Shown here: piece by piece, positions 7,857 through 16,599 of the stretch
Numbering within the stretch: the first letter of the stretch is position 1
Layout of the letters: every line of letters starts with the position of its first letter
Assembly: GCA_904374465.1 (NCBI GenBank)
Contig: CAJFFY010000039.1
Location: 1-30,001, forward strand
From: an uncultured Subdoligranulum sp.
Lineage (GTDB): Bacteria > Bacillota > Clostridia > Oscillospirales > Ruminococcaceae
DNA length: 30,001 nt
Direction of reading: 5' to 3'
The notes under the pieces: generated by a model
The model's database searches: none
What the model saw: the letters and a program-made list of their open reading frames with translations, nothing else
What the model was told of the DNA's origin: nothing
Position numbers and translations under genes: made by a program

Positions 7857-7885
7857 TTGCATCTCTGCTGTAAAAATAGTACAAT
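7857..7885 (+). promoter_or_regulatory. Sigma-A-type promoter of the yicC-to-spoVM operon
   Basis: TTGCAT (7857-7862), a 17-bp spacer and TACAAT (7880-7885). Initiation near 7892 gives a leader of about 50 bases. No other clear promoter or terminator was found until after spoVM, so it may serve the whole 12-kb run. Confidence 0.65.
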
Positions 7886-7942
7886 ATACAATATATGTTT
7901 TTGTGCGACCGGGACAAAAAACACAGTCGTGAGGTGTAGGAT

Positions 7943-8821
7943 ATGGTTTTAAGCATGACAGGCTATGGCCGTGCGGGTGCATTGCTGCATGGGCGGGACA
8001 TCAAGGTGGAACTGCGCAGTGTCAATGCGCGCTTTTTTGAGTATTCCTCCCGTTTGCCGCGCTCCTGTGCGTTTATGGAGGACAAGCTGAAACAGTTGGT
8101 GGCCTCCCGGGTCAGCCGCGGTAAGGTGGAACTCAGCCTTTCCCTGCAGACAGTGACGGCGGCGGATACGGTAGTCACTGTCAACTGGCAGCTGGCCCAG
8201 GGATACCGCACCGCCCTGAATGCCATGTCGGAGCGGATGGACCTGAAAAACGATGTGACCGTCGGAATGCTGGCACGTTTTCCCGATGTGCTGACGCAGA
8301 CGGCGGCGCCCACCAACGAGGAAGAACTCTGGCAGGACGTGCAGTCTGTGGCCGGGCAGGCGCTGGACGCCTTTGTGGCCATGCGCGCCACCGAAGGCGA
8401 AAAACTCAAGGAAGATGTGTCGGGGCGTCTGACCACCATTGAAGCGTTGGTGGCACAGATCGAAAAGGACAGCGCCGGGCGGGTACAGGCATACAGCGAA
8501 AAACTGTATGCCCGTCTGCAGGAACTGCTGGGGGATCGCAACATCGACGAGGCGCGTCTTGTGACGGAGGCGGCTATCTTTGCCGACAAGACCGCCATTG
8601 ACGAGGAAACCGTCCGTCTGCACAGCCATGTGGGACAATATCGGGAAATTCTCGAGCTGAACGAACCCATCGGCCGCAAACTGGATTTCCTGACCCAGGA
8701 ACTGAACCGGGAATCCAACACCATCGGTTCCAAGTGCCAGGACGTGGCCATCACCCGTCTGGTGGTGGAACTGAAATCCGAGATCGAGAAGATCCGCGAA
8801 CAGATCCAGAACATCGAGTAA
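7943..8821 (+). CDS. yicC: YicC/YloC family endoribonuclease
   Basis: YicC-like protein of 292 residues, the family's usual length. E. coli YicC is a ring-forming endoribonuclease, and the B. subtilis relative YloC has RNase activity. The N-terminal signature LSMTGYGRA is at residues 3-11, followed by VELRSVNARFFEYSSRLPR. The C-terminal DUF1732 part contains GRKLDFLTQELNRESNTIGS and ends ELKSEIEKIREQIQNIE, as in the family. GAGGTG lies about 8 bases before the ATG. It is the first gene of the long operon and is followed by remA after nine bases, the same order as in B. subtilis. Confidence 0.93.
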   Translation: MVLSMTGYGRAGALLHGRDIKVELRSVNARFFEYSSRLPRSCAFMEDKLKQLVASRVSRGKVELSLSLQTVTAADTVVTVNWQLAQGYRTALNAMSERMDLKNDVTVGMLARFPDVLTQTAAPTNEEELWQDVQSVAGQALDAFVAMRATEGEKLKEDVSGRLTTIEALVAQIEKDSAGRVQAYSEKLYARLQELLGDRNIDEARLVTEAAIFADKTAIDEETVRLHSHVGQYREILELNEPIGRKLDFLTQELNRESNTIGSKCQDVAITRLVVELKSEIEKIREQIQNIE

Positions 8822-8830
8822 AGGCTTTTT

Positions 8831-9079
8831 ATGAAACTGATCAACATCGGATTCGGCAATATGGTCAATGCCGACCGGGTCATCGCCATTGTCAGCCCGG
8901 ATTCGGCGCCTATCAAACGGCTGGTACAGGATGCCCGGGAAAAGGGTGCTCTGATCGACGCGTCCTATGGGCGGCGCACCCAGGCGGTATTGATTATGGA
9001 CTCGGACCATGTGATTCTTTCCGGAATTGCGCTGGAGAGTGTCACAGGACGTTTTGAGCAAGAGGAAAAGGAAGTATAA
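8831..9079 (+). CDS. remA: RemA-type DNA-binding regulator (DUF370)
   Basis: An 82-residue RemA (YlzA, DUF370) protein. In B. subtilis RemA forms ring oligomers that wrap DNA and activates biofilm matrix and osmoprotection genes. The whole length matches, with INIGFGNMVNADRVIAIVSP at the N terminus, SAPIKRLVQDAREKG in the middle, and DASYGRRTQAVLIMDSDHVI, the conserved basic loop and strand. It lies between yicC and gmk, where Firmicutes usually carry it. The target genes in this organism are unknown. Confidence 0.93.
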   Translation: MKLINIGFGNMVNADRVIAIVSPDSAPIKRLVQDAREKGALIDASYGRRTQAVLIMDSDHVILSGIALESVTGRFEQEEKEV

Positions 9080-9090
9080 GGGGTAAGTAT

Positions 9091-9669
9091 ATGAAAGGCG
9101 AAAAATACTTGTTTGTGGTTTCTGGCCCGTCCGGTACCGGTAAAGACACCGTGGTGGCACAGCTGCTGAAGAACCACCCGGAAATCCAGCACACGGTCTC
9201 GGCCACCACCCGTGCCCCGCGGGAAGGGGAGAAGAACGGTATCAACTACCACTTTATGTCGGTGGCGGATTTTGAGGACCATCTGGCCCACGACCAGATC
9301 GTGGAGCACACCCAGTACTGCGGCAACTACTACGGCACGCTGCGCAGCGAAATCGAGACGCGTATGGAACGGGGCATTCCGGTCATCCTGGTCATCGAGG
9401 TGGAGGGCGCCGGCAACATCAAAAAAATGTACCCGGGTGCCACCACCATCTTCGTTTTGCCGCCCAATATGGAAGAGCTGGAACGGCGCCTGCGCAACCG
9501 CGGCACCGAGAACGAAGAGACTATTCAGCGTCGCCTGGAACGGGCCAAGACCGAAATTGCCAACTCGGTGGAGTATGACGAGCATGTGGTCAATGTGCAG
9601 GTGGAAACCTGTGCTGAAAGTCTGTATTCCATCATCCAGTTCCGGCTGCAGCACGGGAAGGACGAATGA
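9091..9669 (+). CDS. gmk: Guanylate kinase
   Basis: Phosphorylates GMP to GDP with ATP. The P-loop GPSGTGKD is at residues 12-19, followed by the GMP-binding region with SATTRAPREGEKNGINYHF and the NYYGT stretch (around residues 70-74). LPPNMEELERRLRNRGTE with EETIQRRLERA is the lid region. Length is 192 residues, slightly short because the C-terminal tail is trimmed. The stop overlaps the priA start by four bases (ATGA). In many Firmicutes rpoZ and coaBC follow gmk; neither is present here. Confidence 0.96.
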   Translation: MKGEKYLFVVSGPSGTGKDTVVAQLLKNHPEIQHTVSATTRAPREGEKNGINYHFMSVADFEDHLAHDQIVEHTQYCGNYYGTLRSEIETRMERGIPVILVIEVEGAGNIKKMYPGATTIFVLPPNMEELERRLRNRGTENEETIQRRLERAKTEIANSVEYDEHVVNVQVETCAESLYSIIQFRLQHGKDE

Positions 9670-11933
9670 CCCTGTCCATCGCCCAGGTCGCGGTGGACAA
9701 TGCGACCATTCATTTTGATAAACTCTATTCCTATCGGGTGCCGGAAACACTGGCCGGCCGGGTGTGGCCCGGCAGCATGGTGCTGGTACCCTTTGGCCGG
9801 GGGGATAAGCCCCGGATGGCTGTGGTGCTGCAGGTGGAGGACGTGGACGCCGAAACGGCGCCTAAACGGCTGAAAACCCTGCACGACGCAGCCCCGGAGC
9901 AGGCACGGCTGACCCCGGACCTGCTCACGCTGGTCCGTTTCCTGAAGGACCGGACGTTCTGCACCTGGTTCGAGGCGGTCAAGGCGGTTATCCCGTACGG
10001 GGCTCAGTACCGGGCTGCGGTGGTGGACGGCAAGCCGGTGGTGCAAAATAGGCTCAGCCGCTCCACCGAACGGGTGTACACCCTGGCGGGGGAGTTACCC
10101 CAGAAACCCAAGCCCGGGCCACGGCAGAAAGCGGCGGTGGAAGCTTTGCGCCAGGGGCCCCTCACTGCCCACCAGCTGGACGAGGTGGGCATTTCCAAAG
10201 CAACACTGGACACCCTTTGCGAAAAAGGCGTTCTGACCGTGGCGGAACAGGACAAAACCCTGGATCTGTTTGCGGACATACCTTTCGCGCCCCAGCCCAT
10301 CACGCTGGCGGAGGAGCAGCAGCGTGCGTATGACGCGCTTGTGCCGGACCTGGAAGATGGAAAGCCCCATGCGGCACTTCTGCACGGCGTTACGGGAAGC
10401 GGAAAAACCGTCGTATTCCTCAAACTGATTGAACGGACGTTGGAACTGGGGCGCAAGGCGCTGGTGCTGGTACCGGAAATCAGCCTGACGCCGCAGATGA
10501 TCCGGCGGCTCAAGTCCACATTCGGCAATCGGCTGGCGGTGCAGCATTCCGCCCTGAACAACACCGAACGGCTGCTCCAATGGCGGCTGATTCAGCAAGG
10601 ACAGGCGGACATTGTGGTGGGCACCCGCAGCGCGATTTTTGCGCCGCTGCAGAATATTGGGCTCATCATTCTGGACGAGGAGCAGGAGCACACCTACCAA
10701 AGCGAATCTGCGCCGCGCTACGATGCCCACGATGTGGCCAAAAAACGGGCGGCGATGGAAAATGCGCTGCTGCTGTTTGCGTCTGCCACGCCGCTGACCG
10801 AAACCTATCACGCGGCCGAGTGCGGCAAGTACCAGTTGGTGACACTTACCCAACGCTACGGGGGACGCCCGCTGCCGCAGGTGGATTTCATCGATATGCG
10901 TGCGGAGCTGGCCTCCGGCAATCCCCGGGAAATCAGCAAGCGCCTGGCCCGTGAGTTACAGGAAAACCTGGAGAACGGGGAACAGAGCATTCTGCTGCTG
11001 AACCGCCGCGGATATCATACGGTGGGCATGTGTGCTATCTGCGGACATGTGCTCAAATGTCCCAACTGCAGTGTACCGTTGGTGTACCACAAGCCACAGC
11101 AGGCTTTGATGTGCCATCATTGCGGACACACCGTGCGCCCGCTGCCGCAGGTTTGTCCCGAATGCGGCGGGAAGCTCAACTACAGCGGGTTTGGAACCCA
11201 GCGCGTGGAGGAGGAACTGGCACAGCTTTTGCCCACTGCCCGCATTTTGCGGATGGACCAGGATTCCACGGGCCAGAAAAACGCCCATGAGACAATGCTG
11301 GCTCAGTTCGGCAAGCAGGAATATGATATTCTGCTGGGCACCCAGATGGTGGCCAAGGGGCTGGACTTTGAAAAGGTTACCCTGGTGGGGGTACTGGGCA
11401 TCGATTCGCTGCTGTTCGGGCAGGGTTTCCGTGCCTACGAAAGCGTCTTCAGCCTGGTTACCCAGGTAATTGGCCGCGGCGGCCGGGCGGCATTGCCGGG
11501 CCGCGCGCTGATCCAGACATCGGTGCCCGAACATCCGGTGCTGCAGCTGGCAGCGGAGCAGGACTACGAAGCCTTTTACCGGGAGGAAATCGCCTTCCGG
11601 AAATTTGGCCTGTACCCGCCGTTCTGCTCTTTCTGCGTCGTCGGTTTTGTGGGAGCGCAGGAAGGTATGGTGGCCATGGCGGCCCACCGCTTCGGCACGC
11701 TGCTGGCCGAACGGGCGGCCCAGCATCCCCGGATGCCGCTGCGGCTGCTGGGCCCCGCGCCCATGGCCATCACGATGCTCAACGGAAAATACCGGTATAA
11801 ACTGACCCTGAAATGCCGCAATGATGCAACTTTCCGGGCCCTCTTGCGGGAAACCCTGGACGTCTACGCCCGGGAAAAACTGCCGCAAAAGGCTTCGGTG
11901 ATCCTTGATTTCCATTCTGACGGAGATTTATAA
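9666..11933 (+). CDS. priA: Primosomal protein N' (PriA), replication restart helicase
   Basis: 3'-to-5' superfamily 2 helicase that recognises stalled forks and reloads the replisome. An N-terminal DNA-binding domain (about 1-105) is followed by a winged-helix-like part, helicase core 1 with Walker A GVTGSGKT (241-248), and Walker B LDEEQ (336-340). Eight cysteines of the two zinc sites fall at 456, 459, 465, 468, 483, 486, 497 and 500. Helicase core 2 contains LLGTQMVAKGLDFEKV and QVIGRGGRA. The length of 755 residues is normal. The canonical Walker B in PriA is DEEH; here the fourth residue is Gln. The ATG overlaps the gmk stop by four bases. Confidence 0.95.
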   Translation: MTLSIAQVAVDNATIHFDKLYSYRVPETLAGRVWPGSMVLVPFGRGDKPRMAVVLQVEDVDAETAPKRLKTLHDAAPEQARLTPDLLTLVRFLKDRTFCTWFEAVKAVIPYGAQYRAAVVDGKPVVQNRLSRSTERVYTLAGELPQKPKPGPRQKAAVEALRQGPLTAHQLDEVGISKATLDTLCEKGVLTVAEQDKTLDLFADIPFAPQPITLAEEQQRAYDALVPDLEDGKPHAALLHGVTGSGKTVVFLKLIERTLELGRKALVLVPEISLTPQMIRRLKSTFGNRLAVQHSALNNTERLLQWRLIQQGQADIVVGTRSAIFAPLQNIGLIILDEEQEHTYQSESAPRYDAHDVAKKRAAMENALLLFASATPLTETYHAAECGKYQLVTLTQRYGGRPLPQVDFIDMRAELASGNPREISKRLARELQENLENGEQSILLLNRRGYHTVGMCAICGHVLKCPNCSVPLVYHKPQQALMCHHCGHTVRPLPQVCPECGGKLNYSGFGTQRVEEELAQLLPTARILRMDQDSTGQKNAHETMLAQFGKQEYDILLGTQMVAKGLDFEKVTLVGVLGIDSLLFGQGFRAYESVFSLVTQVIGRGGRAALPGRALIQTSVPEHPVLQLAAEQDYEAFYREEIAFRKFGLYPPFCSFCVVGFVGAQEGMVAMAAHRFGTLLAERAAQHPRMPLRLLGPAPMAITMLNGKYRYKLTLKCRNDATFRALLRETLDVYAREKLPQKASVILDFHSDGDL

Positions 11934-11954
11934 CAATTTTGGAGGTACTCTTTT

Positions 11955-12470
11955 ATGGCACTGCGTACGATTGTGCAGGACGGCGATCCGATTCTGAAAA
12001 AGGTCTGCCGCCCCGTTACCAAGTTTGATGATCGCCTGGGCGTTTTGCTGGACGATATGAAGGAAACCCTGCTGGCCGCCAATGGTCTGGGCCTGGCAGG
12101 TCCCCAGGTGGGCATGATGCGCCGCCTCTTCATCTGCCTGGATGAGCGGGATATGCCCGAAGAAATCCCGGAAAATTACGAATACAAGTTCATTGAATTC
12201 ATCAACCCCGAGATTCTCGAGCTCAGTGACGAAAAAGTGGAGCTGTACGAGGGTTGCCTGTCTTTCCCGGGACACAATGGGGCCATTTCCCGCTCCAAAC
12301 ACGTGAAGGTGAAGGCGCAGGACCGCCATGGCGAATGGTTTGAGATGGAGGCCGACGATATGTTGGCCCGCTGCATCCAGCATGAGAACAATCACCTGGA
12401 CGGCATCACCATCATGGACCTGGCAACCCATTTTTATGAGGATGACTACCCCGAGGAAGACGAGGACTGA
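11955..12470 (+). CDS. def: Peptide deformylase
   Basis: Removes the formyl group from new proteins. The three family motifs are present: GLGLAGPQVG (44-53; most have APQ rather than GPQ), EGCLSFPG (99-106, metal ligand Cys101) and QHENNHLDG (142-150, His143, catalytic Glu144, His147; most have HEIDH or HELDH). The 171-residue length fits type 1 enzymes with an acidic C-terminal tail. GGAGGT is about eight bases before the ATG. fmt follows after three bases, so the formylating and deformylating enzymes are co-expressed, as in most bacteria. Confidence 0.94.
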   Translation: MALRTIVQDGDPILKKVCRPVTKFDDRLGVLLDDMKETLLAANGLGLAGPQVGMMRRLFICLDERDMPEEIPENYEYKFIEFINPEILELSDEKVELYEGCLSFPGHNGAISRSKHVKVKAQDRHGEWFEMEADDMLARCIQHENNHLDGITIMDLATHFYEDDYPEEDED

Positions 12471-12473
12471 TCA

Positions 12474-13394
12474 ATGAAAATCCTGTTCATGGGCACACCC
12501 GATATCGCGGCAGAGAGCCTGGCGGCGTTGATCGAGGCCGGGCATGAGATCTGTGCGGTCTTTACCCGGCGCGACAAGCCGGTGGGCCGCAAACAGATTC
12601 TCACCGCACCGCCGGTCAAGCAGCTGGCGGAACAGCATGGCATTCCGGTTTATCAGCCGCGTACCCTGCGGGACGGATCTTCCGACGAGTTGATCCGCGG
12701 CCTGGCACCGGACATTATTGTGGTGGTGGCCTACGGCTGCATCCTTCCGCCGCAGCTGCTCCATCTGGCCAAGTATGGCTGCATCAACCTGCATGTTTCG
12801 CTGCTGCCCAAATACCGTGGCTCGGCACCCATCCAGTGGGCCGTGCTGAACGGGGACCGGCAAACCGGCGTGTCCATCATGCAGTTGGATGAAGGACTGG
12901 ATACCGGCGATGTGCTGATGGTGGAGCCGGTGGAGATCGATCCCGAGGAAACCAGCGGCCAGCTGTTCGACCGCGTCAGCGCGGTGGGGGCCAAAACGCT
13001 GGTCACGGCTCTGGAAAAACTGCAGGCCGGGGCGTTGAAACCCCAGCCCCAGCAAGCGGAACTGGCTACCCTGGCGCCGCCGCTGAACAAAGACATGGCC
13101 AAGTTCTCCTTTGCCCAGGAAGCTGCCCACATCCACAACTGGGTGCGCGGCATGAATCCCTGGCCGGTGGCCTGGTTTGAACAGGACGGCAAACGCATCA
13201 AGGTGCTGGAATGCCGCATTGCCCGGGAGGTGCGCAGCGCAGCGCCCGGCACGGTTCTGGCGCTGAAGCCGCTGACCATTGCGGCGGCCGACGGCGCCGT
13301 GGAACTGCTGACCGTGACGCCGGAGGGCGGCAAGCCGATGGCCGGCACGGCCTGGGCCGCGGGGCGCCGCCTGAAAGTGGGGGACAGCCTGTGA
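12474..13394 (+). CDS. fmt: Methionyl-tRNA formyltransferase
   Basis: Formylates initiator Met-tRNA using 10-formyl-tetrahydrofolate. The N-terminal Rossmann domain begins MKILFMGTPDIAAESL. The catalytic INLHVSLLPKYRGSAPIQWA (104-123, Asn105 and His107) and the GLDTGD loop (141-146, catalytic Asp) are intact. The C-terminal tRNA-binding domain starts around residue 205. The 306-residue length is normal. The stop overlaps the GTG of rsmB by four bases, giving tight coupling in the def-fmt-rsmB set. Confidence 0.95.
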   Translation: MKILFMGTPDIAAESLAALIEAGHEICAVFTRRDKPVGRKQILTAPPVKQLAEQHGIPVYQPRTLRDGSSDELIRGLAPDIIVVVAYGCILPPQLLHLAKYGCINLHVSLLPKYRGSAPIQWAVLNGDRQTGVSIMQLDEGLDTGDVLMVEPVEIDPEETSGQLFDRVSAVGAKTLVTALEKLQAGALKPQPQQAELATLAPPLNKDMAKFSFAQEAAHIHNWVRGMNPWPVAWFEQDGKRIKVLECRIAREVRSAAPGTVLALKPLTIAAADGAVELLTVTPEGGKPMAGTAWAAGRRLKVGDSL

Positions 13395-14704
13395 CGCCCC
13401 GGCGTCTGGCCGTCAAGGCGCTGATGCATCAGGAACAGGCGGGGTACGCCAACCTGGTGCTGGACGGCGAGCTGAAAAAGTGCACGCCGCCCCTGGAAGC
13501 GCGGGATGCCGCTTTTGCGGCGCGTATCTTTTATACGGTGCTGGAATACCAGCCGCTCTTGGACTATCTGCTGGATCACTTCAGCAAAAAGCCGGCGGCC
13601 CGGCTGGACGCCCCGGTGCGGGCCATTTTGCGGTCCGGACTGGCGCAGGCCCGGTTCATGGAAGTTCCGCCGTCGGCGGCGGTCAACGAGTCGGTCAAAC
13701 TGACCAAGGCCATGGGCAAAACCAGCGCGGCGGGCATGGTCAATGCCGTGTTGCGGCGCGCCATTGCAATGACCGTGCAGGAGGAAGATTTTCCCGATCC
13801 GCTGCAGCGTTTGCAGATTTTTTACTGTCTGTCGCCCGCCGTGGCCCGGCTGTTTTATCGGGAATATGGAGAGGAAGCGTTTGCTTTGGCAGCGGCCTTC
13901 CGGCAGCGTCCTGTGTCGGCGGTACGCGTCAATACCCTGTGCACTTCCGATAAGGAACTGACAGAGCAGCTGCAGGAAGAAGGGCATACAGTCCGTCCCG
14001 GCCCGTGGGATCACGCGCTTCTGGTGGATTTTCAGGGGTCTCCGGCTGCCGGGGACGCCTTCCGCCGTGGGGCGTACCACGTACAGGGTCTGACCAGCCA
14101 GTTTGCGGCGCTTTGCGTACAGGCGGAGCCCGGCCAGAAAGTGCTGGACCTGTGCGCGGCGCCGGGCGGCAAAAGCCTGACCCTGGCGCAGCAAATGCAG
14201 GATAACGGGCTGCTCATCAGTGGCGAGGCGGTTCCGGGACGTGTGCATCTTCTGGAGGAGGCTTTCCGGCGCTGCGGGGTTCATTGCGCCCGGGCGGTGC
14301 AGAATGATGCCACCGTTCCCAGAAAGGACTGGGGTAAATTTGACCGGGTTCTTTGCGATGTGCCCTGCACGGGCCTTGGCATCATCGCCAAAAAGCCGGA
14401 TATCCGCTACAAAAATCTCGACGGGATGGAGAATTTACTCTCCATTCAGCAAAAAATCTTGCAAAATGGCGCGGATTCTCTTGCCGAAAACGGCCGTTTG
14501 GTGTATTCTACCTGTACGGTAAACCGTCAGGAAAACCAGCAACAGGTGGAAAAATTCCTGGCCGGGAACCCGGAATTCCGGGTGGTGGCGCCGGAAATTT
14601 CCTTGCCCGGCATGCAGACCGATGCGTTGGGCACGCTGTTTTTGCCCCACAAAACGGGCACAGACGGCTTTTTTGTAGCCATTTTGGAAAAACTTTCGAC
14701 ATAA
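13391..14704 (+). CDS. rsmB: 16S rRNA (cytosine-967-C5)-methyltransferase
   Basis: S-adenosylmethionine-dependent m5C methyltransferase of 437 residues. An N-terminal NusB-like RNA-binding domain covers about residues 1-140 and the catalytic Rossmann domain the rest. Motif I is VLDLCAAPGGKS (251-262). The two catalytic cysteines are in DVPCTGLG (Cys326) and YSTCT (Cys375). The start GTG 13391 overlaps the fmt stop (GTGA), with GGGGGA about seven bases upstream; the frame stays open upstream into fmt but that part has no family similarity. A 39-base gap follows before rlmN, without a convincing terminator. Confidence 0.93.
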   Translation: MTPRRLAVKALMHQEQAGYANLVLDGELKKCTPPLEARDAAFAARIFYTVLEYQPLLDYLLDHFSKKPAARLDAPVRAILRSGLAQARFMEVPPSAAVNESVKLTKAMGKTSAAGMVNAVLRRAIAMTVQEEDFPDPLQRLQIFYCLSPAVARLFYREYGEEAFALAAAFRQRPVSAVRVNTLCTSDKELTEQLQEEGHTVRPGPWDHALLVDFQGSPAAGDAFRRGAYHVQGLTSQFAALCVQAEPGQKVLDLCAAPGGKSLTLAQQMQDNGLLISGEAVPGRVHLLEEAFRRCGVHCARAVQNDATVPRKDWGKFDRVLCDVPCTGLGIIAKKPDIRYKNLDGMENLLSIQQKILQNGADSLAENGRLVYSTCTVNRQENQQQVEKFLAGNPEFRVVAPEISLPGMQTDALGTLFLPHKTGTDGFFVAILEKLST

Positions 14705-14743
14705 TTTTGGTTTATACTATAGAGTGGGAAAGGGGGAGCTCCT

Positions 14744-15805
14744 GTGGAGGAAGCAACAAAGATCTGCCTGTCGGATCTGACGCTGGACCATCTGACGGCT
14801 TATATCGTCGGGCTGGGACAACCGAAGTTCCGCGCCAAACAGATCTTCAAATGGTTGCATCAGAAACTGGTAACGGAGTTTACCCAGATGACGGACCAGC
14901 CCAAAACGCTGCTGGCCCTTTTGGAAGCCCAGTGTACCATTGCGGCGCCGACCATCCGCCGTCGGCAGCAATCCAAAGACGGTACGGTGAAATACCTGCT
15001 GCAGCTGGCGGATGGCAACTGTATCGAAACGGTGCTCATGCGGTATAAATACGGCAACACGGTCTGTGTTTCCACCCAGGTGGGGTGTGCCATGGGCTGC
15101 CGTTTCTGTGCCTCCACCCAGGCGGGACGCGTCCGGGATTTGACGCCCGGAGAGATTGCGTCTGAGGTTTATACGGCGCAGAAGGATTCCGGGGAACGGG
15201 TTTCTCATATCGTTCTGATGGGCATCGGGGAACCGCTGCACAATTTTGACAATGTGATGGACTTCCTCGAGATTATTTCCTGCCCGGAGGGTGTCAACAT
15301 CGGTATGCGCAACATCAGTCTTTCCACCTGTGGCCTGGTGCCCAAGATTGATGAGCTGGCCAAGCGGCATCTTCAGCTGACCCTGTCGGTTTCGCTGCAT
15401 GCACCGGACAATGTCACCCGGTCGGGTATGATGCCTGTCAACGATGCCTACCCGCTGGAGGAATTGATTCCGGCCTGCCGCCGCTACCAAAAGGAGACGG
15501 GGCGCCGCATCAGTTTTGAGTATTCCATGGTGCGGGGTGTCAACGACAGCTCGGAGATGGCACAGAAGCTGGCCCGGCTGATCCACGGTATGGGGGCCCA
15601 TGTGAACCTGATCCCCATCAACCCGGTGGACGGCAGCCCCTATTCGGCCACCGACGAGGCCAATGTGCGGCGCTTCCAGCAGGAACTGGAGCAGCTGGGT
15701 GTCAATGCCACGGTGCGCCGTCGGCTTGGCACCGATATCAGTGCGGCTTGCGGACAGCTGCGGCGTGAGGACGCGCAGGCAGCCCGGAAACCGCAGGCGG
15801 AGTGA
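14744..15805 (+). CDS. rlmN: 23S rRNA (adenine-2503-C2)-methyltransferase, dual-specificity RlmN
   Basis: Radical SAM enzyme that methylates C2 of A2503 in 23S rRNA and, in many bacteria, A37 of some tRNAs. The iron-sulphur motif GCAMGCRFCAS has Cys115, Cys119 and Cys122. The two cysteines of the ping-pong mechanism are in STCGLVP and near the C terminus in SAACGQL. The N-terminal helical accessory domain (KFRAKQIFKWLHQK) is typical. Length is 353 residues. The GTG start is supported by AGGGGGAG (14731-14738). The Cfr resistance enzyme shares the fold, but the neighbourhood and the RlmN-like N terminus favour RlmN. Confidence 0.95.
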   Translation: MEEATKICLSDLTLDHLTAYIVGLGQPKFRAKQIFKWLHQKLVTEFTQMTDQPKTLLALLEAQCTIAAPTIRRRQQSKDGTVKYLLQLADGNCIETVLMRYKYGNTVCVSTQVGCAMGCRFCASTQAGRVRDLTPGEIASEVYTAQKDSGERVSHIVLMGIGEPLHNFDNVMDFLEIISCPEGVNIGMRNISLSTCGLVPKIDELAKRHLQLTLSVSLHAPDNVTRSGMMPVNDAYPLEELIPACRRYQKETGRRISFEYSMVRGVNDSSEMAQKLARLIHGMGAHVNLIPINPVDGSPYSATDEANVRRFQQELEQLGVNATVRRRLGTDISAACGQLRREDAQAARKPQAE

Positions 15806-15849
15806 TCCGTCATCCTAGTAAGAGTAAACCAAGGAAAGGAACGTCCTGC

Positions 15850-16599
15850 ATGAAGATCGCCGCGATCACCGATATCGGGAGTTGTCGCCAGGAAAATCAG
15901 GATAATTATTGTGCGCAGCAACTGGCAGGCGGTACGGCCTGGGGCATTGTCTGCGACGGCATGGGCGGTGTAAATGGCGGGCGCATTGCGGCCCGCATTG
16001 CCACCGACACCATGCAGCAGTATTTTGCCCGCCAGATGCGAGCCTTGCAGCCCGGAGGGGAGAAAAGTTTTATCATGCGTGGTTTTGATGTGACAAACCG
16101 CGCCGTTTATGATAAGGCGACTTCGGACCCCGAGATGCTGGGGATGGGAACCACCGGTGTGTGTGCCTATGCAGGCAACGGCTATGCCCACATTGTGCAT
16201 GCCGGGGATTCCCGCGCGTATCTGTACCACGAAGGAACCCTGCGGCAGATTACCCGGGATCATTCCATGGTACAGCAGCTGGTGGACAGCGGTCAGATCA
16301 CCCGGGAGCAGGCGTCCCTGCATCCGCAAAAAAATCTGATCACCCGGGCGCTGGGGGTTGCGGCCAATATCGTGCCGGAATACAACCGCTGTGAGATTGA
16401 GGCGGGGGATATCCTGCTGCTGTGCACGGACGGTTTGACCAACATGGTCCCGGACGGGGAGATTGCACACATTTTGCAGGAAGTTCCGTTTTTTGATGCA
16501 ACGAGCATTTTGGTGGACCGCGCGCTGCAGGCAGGCGGACAGGACAATATAACGGTTTTGCTTATGGGCGTGGAAACAACGGAGGTCAACAATGGATAA
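15850..16599 (+). CDS. stp: PP2C-family serine/threonine phosphatase (PrpC/Stp)
   Basis: Metal-dependent protein phosphatase that reverses PrkC phosphorylation. It has 249 residues with the PP2C motifs in order: TDIGSCRQENQDNY (7-20, metal-binding Asp8), VCDGMGGVNGG (34-44), HAGDSRAY around residue 118, and the C-terminal GGQDNITVLL with its metal-binding Asp. The ATG at 15850 follows AAAGGA by nine bases; an upstream open stretch from 15802 is not family-like. The stop lies eight bases inside prkC, giving the usual coupled phosphatase-kinase pair. Confidence 0.94.
   Translation: MKIAAITDIGSCRQENQDNYCAQQLAGGTAWGIVCDGMGGVNGGRIAARIATDTMQQYFARQMRALQPGGEKSFIMRGFDVTNRAVYDKATSDPEMLGMGTTGVCAYAGNGYAHIVHAGDSRAYLYHEGTLRQITRDHSMVQQLVDSGQITREQASLHPQKNLITRALGVAANIVPEYNRCEIEAGDILLLCTDGLTNMVPDGEIAHILQEVPFFDATSILVDRALQAGGQDNITVLLMGVETTEVNNG

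Noticed and set aside
6245..7924. A 559-codon open frame on the minus strand across oadA
   Set aside because: It is antisense to a gene with complete catalytic motifs, has no family-like sequence, and arises from codon bias in GC-rich DNA. Similar long minus-strand frames over scpB/DUF2953, prkC, the M23 gene, spoIVA and murA were dismissed for the same reason.
14690..14723. TATACT/TATAGA boxes before rlmN as a promoter
   Set aside because: No acceptable -35 lies at a 16-18 base spacing, and the gene is otherwise in a continuous operon.
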